Positions 1-4,699 of a stretch of 5,437 bases of DNA are shown here, piece after piece (the stretch's first letter is position 1; every line of letters begins with the position of its first letter). The stretch is taken from the NCBI GenBank assembly GCA_031378125.1, contig JANNDW010000133.1, forward strand, positions 1 through 5,437. The letters run 5' to 3'. The notes below the pieces were generated by a model. It made no database searches and was not told where the DNA came from. It saw only the letters and a program-made list of their open reading frames with translations. This stretch comes from LGRD01 sp031378125. Its GTDB lineage: Bacteria > Pseudomonadota > Gammaproteobacteria > Burkholderiales > Burkholderiaceae_C. Position numbers and translations under genes: made by a program.

Positions 1-695
1 AGATTTTTCTGGACACCGAAACCACCGGGCTGGGCGCCGAGGCGGGCGACCGCATCATCGAGATCGGGTGTGTGGAGATGCTCGACAGGCGGCTCACGGG
101 CAACAACCTGCATTTCTACCTGAACCCGGAGCGACCCAACAGCGAAGGCGCCTTCAACATCCACGGCCTGAGCGACGCGTTTCTCGCCGACAAGCCGCTG
201 TTCGCGGCGATTGCCGATGAGATGCTGGAGTACCTGGCGGGCGCCGAGATCATCATCCACAACGCCGCCTTCGACATGGGCTTCTTGAACCAGGAACTCA
301 AGCGCATCGGCCGCCCGAAGTTCGGGGGCTTTGTCGCCCAGGTCACCGACAGCTTGCTGATGGCCCGCGAAATGTTTCCAGGCAAGGCGAACTCACTGGA
401 CGCGTTGTGCAGGCGCCTCGAGGTTGACAACTCGAATCGCGAATTGCATGGCGCGCTGCTGGACGCCGGGCTGCTGGCCGAGGTTTACATCCGCATGACG
501 CGCGGCCAGGAGGCGCTGGTGATTGATGCGGATGAGTCCACATCGTCCGCGCTTGGGATTGAAGCCGTTGATTTCAGCCAGCTCGATCTGTGCGTGATCG
601 AGGCCAATGATGCGGAGATCGCCGCCCATGCGCTCGTGCTGGCCGAGCTCGACACGGCGAGCGGCGGCAAGGCAGTCTGGCGGGTGGCGACATAG
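1..695 (+). CDS. dnaQ: DNA polymerase III epsilon subunit (3'-5' proofreading exonuclease), 5'-truncated
   Basis: This is the proofreading 3'-5' exonuclease of the replicative polymerase; it binds the alpha and theta subunits and the sliding clamp. The reading frame is open from base 3, and the first visible residues are IFLDTETTGLG, so only a few N-terminal codons are missing (230 residues visible; the E. coli protein has 243). All three exonuclease motifs of the DEDDh family are present: Exo I DTETTG with the metal-binding Asp and Glu (codons from 12), Exo II HNAAFD (258-275), and Exo III HGALLD with the catalytic His (447-449) and Asp (462-464). The following RGQEALVI (codons 507-524) fits the beta-clamp-binding motif at the end of the catalytic domain. 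The C-terminal part, ending in ASGGKAVWRV, is the expected alpha-binding tail. It stops with TAG at 693. No intrinsic terminator of its own is visible before the tRNA promoter. In related genomes rnhA commonly lies just upstream, but that lies outside the window. Confidence 0.97.
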   Translation, partial: IFLDTETTGLGAEAGDRIIEIGCVEMLDRRLTGNNLHFYLNPERPNSEGAFNIHGLSDAFLADKPLFAAIADEMLEYLAGAEIIIHNAAFDMGFLNQELKRIGRPKFGGFVAQVTDSLLMAREMFPGKANSLDALCRRLEVDNSNRELHGALLDAGLLAEVYIRMTRGQEALVIDADESTSSALGIEAVDFSQLDLCVIEANDAEIAAHALVLAELDTASGGKAVWRVAT

Positions 696-700
696 CCTTG

Positions 701-709
701 TGCCATAAT
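701..709 (+). promoter_or_regulatory. Extended -10 promoter for tRNA-Val
   Basis: TGCCATAAT lies just after the dnaQ stop. CATAAT matches the sigma-70 -10 consensus at 5 of 6 positions and is preceded by TG at the extended -10 spacing. No good -35 hexamer is seen 16-18 bases upstream, which fits an extended -10 type promoter. Transcription would start about 7 bases downstream, near 715-717, giving a leader of about 30 bases before the tRNA. The location is seen directly; promoter function is inferred. Confidence 0.6.
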
Positions 710-714
710 TCATC

Positions 715-738
715 GCTGTTTGCGAGACGCCAAACAGC
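715..738 (+). other. Stem-loop at the predicted 5' end of the tRNA-Val precursor
   Basis: GCTGTTTG (715-722) and CAAACAGC (731-738) are a perfect 8-base inverted repeat. The inner bases CG (723-724) and CG (728-729) can add two pairs around an AGA loop, with C730 bulged. There is no T-run after it, so it is not a standard intrinsic terminator. It begins where the -10 element at 704-709 would place the transcription start, and is followed by a 7-base linker to the first tRNA base. It may act as a 5' cap-like hairpin on the precursor or influence 5' processing; that role is inference. Confidence 0.5.
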
Positions 739-745
739 CCCATTC

Positions 746-820
746 GGGTGGTTAGCTCAGCGGTAGAGCACTGCCTTCACACGGCAGGGGTCGCAGGTTC
801 AAAACCTGCACCACCCACCA
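746..820 (+). tRNA. tRNA-Val, anticodon CAC, CCA encoded
   Basis: The full cloverleaf can be folded by eye. The acceptor stem GGGTGGT (746-752) pairs perfectly with ACCACCC (810-816). The D-stem GCTC/GAGC (755-758, 766-769) encloses AGCGGTA. The anticodon stem CTGCC/GGCAG (771-775, 783-787) carries loop TTCACAC, which places CAC at the anticodon and so reads the valine codon GUG. The variable region GGGTC (788-792) precedes the T-stem GCAGG/CCTGC (793-797, 805-809) with loop TTCAAAA. Discriminator A is 817 and CCA (818-820) is encoded in the DNA. GTG is a heavily used valine codon in a GC-rich genome such as this one. It has its own promoter upstream and an intrinsic terminator 28 bases downstream, so it appears to be a single-tRNA transcription unit between dnaQ and rmuC. 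Confidence 0.98.
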
Positions 821-848
821 ACAACAACTACAAAAATTGCTAATCTGG

Positions 849-870
849 CGGCACCTTCGGGTGCCGTTTT
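849..870 (+). terminator. Rho-independent terminator after tRNA-Val
   Basis: CGGCACC (849-855) and GGTGCCG (860-866) form a perfect 7-bp stem closed by a TTCG loop (the very stable UUCG tetraloop type) and followed by TTTT. It lies 28 bases after the tRNA CCA end and would end the tRNA-Val transcript. Read-through from dnaQ would probably also stop here. Confidence 0.88.
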
Positions 871-1263
871 CCTTGGCGGTTGGGTAGAAGCGGGGCGAGG
901 CTGGGAGGGGACGCTGTCCATGCACACCTGATCGCCGGATTCCAAACGGTCCAGCGTCGCGGATCGCGGCATGCGGTCTCACTCGGCGTCGGTGCTTGTA
1001 TCGTTTTCCAGAGCGAGAGTGGTCACCGACAACGCGCTGCGCCCGAAACTGCGCCCCTTCACCGAGTCGTTGTCCGTTCATGACGGAGCCCACCCCACAC
1101 AAGCTGCGCTTCGACATCCAAAACGACCGACCGTCCACAGGAGTATGGAGATTGGCGAACCCACACCACACCGCAGCAAGCCCAACGTTGCGGATGCCCT
1201 GCGTGCAAGCTCCGCGGGTCCGGCGCGGCTTGGTCACAACGCGAACTGGACGAGCCTCGGCCT
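871..1263. other. Intergenic stretch without a convincing gene
   Basis: About 390 bases between the tRNA terminator and the rmuC promoter. Open frames exist on both strands, but their translations are rich in Arg, His, Pro and Cys, show no recognisable domain, lack a good ribosome binding site, and in part simply continue the antisense frame of rmuC. The best short candidates are a plus-strand frame from ATG 1080 (MTEPTPHKLRF..., stopping before rmuC) and a 27-residue minus-strand frame at 979-1062 starting GTG. Neither is supported enough to call. A small imperfect palindrome, TCCGT-TCATG-ACGGA, sits at 1073-1087. I see no IS end, no copy of the tRNA 3' end and no intrinsic terminator here. 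Confidence 0.6.
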
Positions 1264-1280
1264 GCCCCGCGGACCGGGGC
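1264..1280. repeat. 6-bp inverted repeat in the rmuC promoter region
   Basis: GCCCCG (1264-1269) and CGGGGC (1275-1280) are perfect inverted arms around CGGAC. The repeat ends one base before the TG of the extended -10 element at 1281. It covers the spacer and part of the -35 region, so on DNA it could be a small operator. If transcription came from upstream it would fold as an RNA hairpin. In GC-rich DNA a 6-bp repeat can arise by chance; function is inference. Confidence 0.4.
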
Positions 1281-1289
1281 TGAGACAAT
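1281..1289 (+). promoter_or_regulatory. Extended -10 promoter of rmuC, predicted leaderless start
   Basis: TGAGACAAT contains an extended -10 TG and the hexamer GACAAT (4 of 6 to TATAAT). Only six bases (1290-1295) separate it from the rmuC ATG, so transcription would start at or next to the A of the start codon. No Shine-Dalgarno sequence is present in those six bases or immediately before. No convincing -35 is visible. Motif position is seen; the leaderless transcript is inferred. Confidence 0.5.
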
Positions 1290-1295
1290 ACCGGC

Positions 1296-2786
1296 ATGAC
1301 CGATTGGCTGATGCCTGCGCTTCTGGCGTTGATGGCGCTCACGTTGATATTGCTGCTGTGGTTGATCTTCCGGCGTGCCGACACCTCCGAGCTGAAGGCG
1401 CTCGGCGATGCGTTGCAGGAGTCGTCTCGCGGCCACACCGAGCGGCTCGAACGTGAATTGCGCGGCGAAGTGCAGGCCAGCGCACGCGGCTCGCGCCAGG
1501 AGCTGGCGTCGACGCTGACGCTGTTCCAGCAGACCTTGCTGAACCAGTCGGGCGACGTGGCACGCACGCAGAACGAACAGATCGATTCGTTCCGGACCCA
1601 GCTGGCCGCCATGCAGCAGGCGGTGTCGCAGGCTTTGCAAACCGCCACCACCGCTTTGGCACAGCAAAGCCAGGCCGGGCGCGATGCGCAGGACGCGGCG
1701 TTGAAGCGCCAGGCCGAGGCCAGTGCCCAGGCCCTGCAGCGCTTTGGCGACACCTTGAACGAGCAGCTGCGAACCCTCTCGGACGCTAACGAGCGCCGCC
1801 TTGCCGAGGTGCGCGCGACCGTGGAGGAAAAGCTCAGCGCGCTGCAGCAAGGCAACGAGCTCAAGCTGGAGCAGATGCGCGCTACGGTGGATGAAAAGCT
1901 GCACGCCACGCTGGAGCAGCGGCTGGGTGAAAGCTTCAAGCAGGTGGCCGACCGGCTCGACCAGGTGCACCGGGGACTGGGCGAAATGCAGCTGCTGGCC
2001 AAGGACGTGGGGTCTTTGAACCGGGTGCTCACCAACGTCAAGATCCGCGGCGTCTTCGGCGAGGTGCAGCTCGCAGGATTGCTCGAACAGGTGTTCACGC
2101 CGGACCAATACGCCACCAACGTGGAGACCGTGCCCGGCAGCGGCGCGCGGGTCGAGTTCGCCATCAAGCTGCCCGGCCGGCGCGACGATGGCGTGCCGCT
2201 GTGGCTGCCGATCGATGCGAAGTTTCCACGTGAGGACTACGAGCGCTTGCTGGATGCGCAGGAGCGCGCCGACGCACCGGGCGCTGAAAGCGCGGGCAAG
2301 GCCATCGAGCAGCGTCTGCGCTCGGAGGCGAAGACCATCCACGACAAATACGTCGCACCGCCCCACACCACGGAGTTCGCAATTCTGTTCGTGCCCACCG
2401 AGGGCCTGTATGCCGAGGCCTTGCGCCGGCCCGGTTTGATGGAAGCGTTGCAACGCGAATACCGCGTCACGCTGGCCGGGCCGACCACGCTGCTGGCCAC
2501 GCTCAACAGCCTGCAGATGGGGTTTCGAACCCTGGCGCTGGAGAAGCGCAGTTCCGAGGTCTGGGAAGTGCTGGGCGCGGTGAAGACCGAGTTCGGCAAG
2601 TTCGGCGAGGTGCTGGCCCGGACCAAGAAGAAGCTCGATGAGGCCAGCAGCACCATCGAAGCCGCGCAGACCCGAACCAACGTGATGACGCGCAAGCTCA
2701 AGGCCGTTGAAGGTCTGTCGGACGCGCGAACACAGGTGCTGTTGCCCGGCGCGCAGGCCGATGCCGCCGACGAAGAAAGCGCCTGA
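1296..2786 (+). CDS. rmuC: DNA recombination protein RmuC
   Basis: RmuC is a membrane-anchored, predicted nuclease-fold protein; in E. coli it limits rearrangements at short inverted repeats. The 496-residue length fits the family (E. coli about 475). Residues 5-25 are one hydrophobic helix followed by Arg-Arg, an N-terminal anchor leaving the rest in the cytoplasm. Residues about 30-235 are Gln/Glu/Ala-rich and heptad-like, a long coiled coil; within it a roughly 20-residue unit is repeated (EVRATVEEKL, then QMRATVDEKL). The conserved RmuC domain follows: NVKIRGVFGEVQL (247-259) and WLPIDAKFP (303-311), where Asp307-Ala-Lys309 fits the DxK part of a PD-(D/E)xK nuclease core. The rest (about 340-470) is the typical family continuation. 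ATG 1296 is chosen because it directly precedes the membrane helix and follows the -10 element by six bases, which implies a leaderless mRNA. The gene stops with TGA at 2784, next to the MFS gene. The large open frames antisense to it are shadows. Confidence 0.96.
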   Translation: MTDWLMPALLALMALTLILLLWLIFRRADTSELKALGDALQESSRGHTERLERELRGEVQASARGSRQELASTLTLFQQTLLNQSGDVARTQNEQIDSFRTQLAAMQQAVSQALQTATTALAQQSQAGRDAQDAALKRQAEASAQALQRFGDTLNEQLRTLSDANERRLAEVRATVEEKLSALQQGNELKLEQMRATVDEKLHATLEQRLGESFKQVADRLDQVHRGLGEMQLLAKDVGSLNRVLTNVKIRGVFGEVQLAGLLEQVFTPDQYATNVETVPGSGARVEFAIKLPGRRDDGVPLWLPIDAKFPREDYERLLDAQERADAPGAESAGKAIEQRLRSEAKTIHDKYVAPPHTTEFAILFVPTEGLYAEALRRPGLMEALQREYRVTLAGPTTLLATLNSLQMGFRTLALEKRSSEVWEVLGAVKTEFGKFGEVLARTKKKLDEASSTIEAAQTRTNVMTRKLKAVEGLSDARTQVLLPGAQADAADEESA

Positions 2787-2791
2787 GGTGA
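2785..2791 (+). promoter_or_regulatory. Strong Shine-Dalgarno-like GAGGTGA across the rmuC stop
   Basis: GAGGTGA matches seven bases complementary to the 16S rRNA 3' end and overlaps the rmuC stop TGA (2784-2786). It also contains the GTG (2788-2790) that is a candidate MFS start, so it cannot serve that GTG. Its core GAGG (2785-2788) is 5 bases before ATT 2794, which is in the MFS frame. It may be a coincidence of the sequence, or a real ribosome binding site for a non-standard start; see the MFS entry. Confidence 0.3.
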
Positions 2792-3999
2792 GCATTGCAT
2801 CGGCAACGCCACGCCTGGGGCTGACACGCGCACTGCTGGCACTCATCATCGGCCAGGTCGGCCTGCATTCCTGCATGGCCGGCATTCGCATGGCCGCGCC
2901 CTTGCAGGCATTGCGCCAGGGCCACGCCGAATGGGCGGTGGGGGTGCTGATGGGTTTGTTCGCGGCCGCGCCCATCGTGCTGGCCTTGCAGGCCGGGCGG
3001 ATGGCCGATCGCTACGGCTACCACCGGCCGATGCGGATTGCGGTGGCGCTGACGGTGCTGGGCGGCTTGATGGCGGTGCTGTCCACGTGGACGGGCCGCG
3101 GCTCATTCTTCGTGATGTGCGGGGCGGCCAGCCTGGCAGGGGCCGGTGCGAACTTCGGGATGATCGCGATTCAGCGCACCGCGAGCCGCACCGCCGTCGA
3201 TGCCACCGAACTCAAACGCGTTTTCAGCTGGCTGGGGGTGGCGCCCGCCCTTTCCAACGCGGTGGGGCCGGTGCTGGCGGGGGCCTTGATCGACCTGGGC
3301 GGGTTTCGCAGCGCCTTCATCGCGCTGATGCTGCTGCCCTTGGTGAGCCTGTGGTGGGCCAGGCGGGTGCCGGTGGAAGTACCGGTGCAGCCCGCCGGCC
3401 GCGACCGCCAGAACGGTTCATGGGATCTGCTCAAGGCCCCCGGTCTGCGGCGCTTGCTGCTGGTCAACTGGCTGCTCTCGTCCAGCTGGGATGTGCACGC
3501 CTTCGTGGTGCCGATCCTGGGGCATGAACGTGGCTTCAGCGCGTCGGCCATCGGCCTGGTGCTGGGGGCCTTCGCGATCTCGGTAACCGCAATCCGGCTG
3601 GTGATTCCAGGGCTGGCGCACCGGCTGCGCGAATCGACCGTGCTGGCAGGGGCGATGTTGTGGGCGGCGGCAGTGTTTGTCGTCTACCCGATGGTGCACA
3701 CGGCCTGGCTGATGATGGCCTGCGCGGTCGCGCTGGGCGTGGCGTTGGGCGCGGTGCAGCCGATGATCATGAGCACCTTGCACCAGATCACGCCGCATCA
3801 ACGTCACGGCGAGGCGATTGCATTGCGCTCGATGACCATCAACATTTCCAGCGCCGCGATGCCGCTGATGTTTGGCCTGGCCGGTGCTGCGGTGGGTGCG
3901 GCCACGCTGTTCTGGGTGATGGCGGCCGCGCTGGGCGCGGGCAGCCTTCAGGCCCGCAGGATCAGCCGCGGGCCCGCAGCGCAAGAACTCAGAACTTGA
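2788..3999 (+). CDS. Major facilitator superfamily transporter
   Basis: A 403-residue polytopic inner-membrane protein of MFS type, about 12 hydrophobic helices with a more polar central loop after the sixth (RRVPVEVPVQPAGRDRQNG). Residues 70-77, GRMADRYG, followed by HRP, are the MFS signature loop between helices 2 and 3 (GxxxDRxGxR/K-like). Substrate, and whether it imports or exports, cannot be told from sequence. Related single-gene MFS proteins are often annotated as sugar or drug-efflux type, but nothing here decides. The start is uncertain: GTG 2788 lies one base after the rmuC stop and has a weak purine-rich GAAGAAAG (2772-2779) upstream; ATG 2761 would overlap rmuC by 26 bases and give 412 residues; ATT 2794 is a non-standard option. 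The tight junction implies co-transcription and translational coupling with rmuC, though no functional link is known to me. Its TGA (3997-3999) lies inside the convergent minus-strand gene by 11 bases. Confidence 0.88.
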   Translation: MSIASATPRLGLTRALLALIIGQVGLHSCMAGIRMAAPLQALRQGHAEWAVGVLMGLFAAAPIVLALQAGRMADRYGYHRPMRIAVALTVLGGLMAVLSTWTGRGSFFVMCGAASLAGAGANFGMIAIQRTASRTAVDATELKRVFSWLGVAPALSNAVGPVLAGALIDLGGFRSAFIALMLLPLVSLWWARRVPVEVPVQPAGRDRQNGSWDLLKAPGLRRLLLVNWLLSSSWDVHAFVVPILGHERGFSASAIGLVLGAFAISVTAIRLVIPGLAHRLRESTVLAGAMLWAAAVFVVYPMVHTAWLMMACAVALGVALGAVQPMIMSTLHQITPHQRHGEAIALRSMTINISSAAMPLMFGLAGAAVGAATLFWVMAAALGAGSLQARRISRGPAAQELRT

Positions 4000-4642
4000 T
4001 GCCTCCCGGCGGTGGCGCGGGCGCGACCGGTGCGCGCTCGGGTTCGACACGCGCGGTCTGCCGCGACGCAGGGGGTGCTGCCGTGGCAGCTTCACGCCGC
4101 TCGGTCAGCGGCGCGGCGGCGGGGTACTGGTAATTGGCCGGCAGGCGAGACTCGCGTGGGTAACCCGCCGCGTCGAGATAAGAGTTCCACAACTCGGCGG
4201 ACAGCCCGCGCAGGGTTTGTGCGCCCAGCGTCAAGGTGGGGGCGTCGCGTGCGCCGGTCAGCCGTTCCAGCGCCTCGCTGTCTTCGGCGCTCACGACCTG
4301 CTTTTCGCTGAAAGGCACACCGCGCTGGCGCAGCAATTTGCGCGCGCTGTCGCAGGGTTCGCAGGCACCGGAATTGACGTACAGCGTTGCCGGGTAACGT
4401 GACGTGGCCTGGCGCAATTCCTGGGGCAAGGCAAGCTCGGCGGCGACCGGCGTGGTGCGGGCGCCGATCGCCGTGGCCTTGCCGTCGGCAGGCGTGGGCG
4501 CCCGGTCGGTGTAGGTGACCTTGCCGTCCGGTCCAACCACCTTGTACTGCGCATGGGCAGGCGCCACCACGAGCATGGCCACCAGCGGCGCCCAACGCAA
4601 AAGCTTCAGCGTTGTCAATGGCAGGGGAGTGCAGCGTGTCAT
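3989..4642 (-). CDS. Secreted DUF4124 protein with glutaredoxin/thioredoxin-like domain
   Basis: A 217-residue predicted envelope protein. Start ATG 4640-4642 was chosen because it opens a clear signal peptide: Lys/Arg near the start, hydrophobic core WAPLVAMLVV, and a likely type I cleavage site APAHA|QYK after residue 31. A GGAG ribosome binding site (4648-4651) precedes it. Residues 32-50, QYKVVGPDGKVTYTDRAP, are a DUF4124 module, a small domain common in betaproteobacterial and gammaproteobacterial exported proteins. Residues about 84-160 look like a glutaredoxin fold: a beta-strand TLYVNS, redox motif Cys94-Glu-Pro-Cys97 at the start of a helix, the RGVPFSEK segment, and Ala134-Pro135 in the usual cis-Pro position. 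The last 45 residues are Pro/Ala/Arg-rich and probably disordered. A role in periplasmic thiol-disulfide exchange is inferred; the substrate is unknown. It lies 53 bases after prlC on the same strand, so may share its transcript, but a promoter of its own is plausible. Confidence 0.88.
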   Translation of the reverse strand: MTRCTPLPLTTLKLLRWAPLVAMLVVAPAHAQYKVVGPDGKVTYTDRAPTPADGKATAIGARTTPVAAELALPQELRQATSRYPATLYVNSGACEPCDSARKLLRQRGVPFSEKQVVSAEDSEALERLTGARDAPTLTLGAQTLRGLSAELWNSYLDAAGYPRESRLPANYQYPAAAPLTERREAATAAPPASRQTARVEPERAPVAPAPPPGGIKF

Positions 4643-4670
4643 GGAGTCTCCGAAACGAACGGCATGGGCG

Positions 4671-4699
4671 AATCTAACCCACAGCCCGGCGGGGTTCAA
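4671..4699 (-). promoter_or_regulatory. Candidate sigma-70 promoter for the DUF4124-glutaredoxin gene
   Basis: On the minus strand TTGAAC (plus 4694-4699) and TAGATT (plus 4671-4676) are separated by exactly 17 bases, and each matches its consensus at 4 of 6 positions. The -35 overlaps the prlC stop codon. Transcription would start near 4664, giving a leader of about 22 bases that contains the GGAG ribosome binding site. This would let the gene be expressed independently of prlC. Function is inferred from match and spacing only. Confidence 0.42.

Noticed and set aside
979..1062. Minus-strand 27-residue frame beginning GTG (VKGRSFGRSALSV...)
   Set aside because: Plausible-looking wording, but it is too short, has no clear RBS and nothing around it supports expression.
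1080..1283. Plus-strand frame MTEPTPHKLRF... as a small gene before rmuC
   Set aside because: No Shine-Dalgarno sequence, no recognisable domain and a composition that decays into Arg/Pro/Thr runs; kept only as a weak candidate in the intergenic entry.
1181..1290. GCCCAAC near 1181 as an integron attC end
   Set aside because: It fits RYYYAAC, but no matching GTTRRRY follows at a suitable distance and no folded attC stem or integrase is present.
746..1295. tRNA-Val as an occupied integration site (att duplication)
   Set aside because: No second copy of the tRNA 3' end and no integrase gene in the window.
1059..2975. A 638-residue open frame on the minus strand opposite rmuC and the start of the MFS gene
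   Set aside because: It is the shadow of a GC-rich, codon-biased gene: it is rich in His, Gln, Arg and Leu with no domain, spans two clear plus-strand genes and lacks an RBS. The matching frame of 752-2167 also runs into the tRNA, giving the well-known spurious tRNA-derived C-terminus.
3418..4095. Minus-strand open frame of 225 residues opposite the MFS gene
   Set aside because: Arg/His/Gln-rich low-complexity translation with no domain, antisense to a convincing membrane protein gene.
4643..4699. An upstream start for the DUF4124 gene at 4699 (19 extra residues)
   Set aside because: It would overlap the prlC end, place polar sequence before the signal peptide and ignore the well-placed GGAG at 4648-4651.
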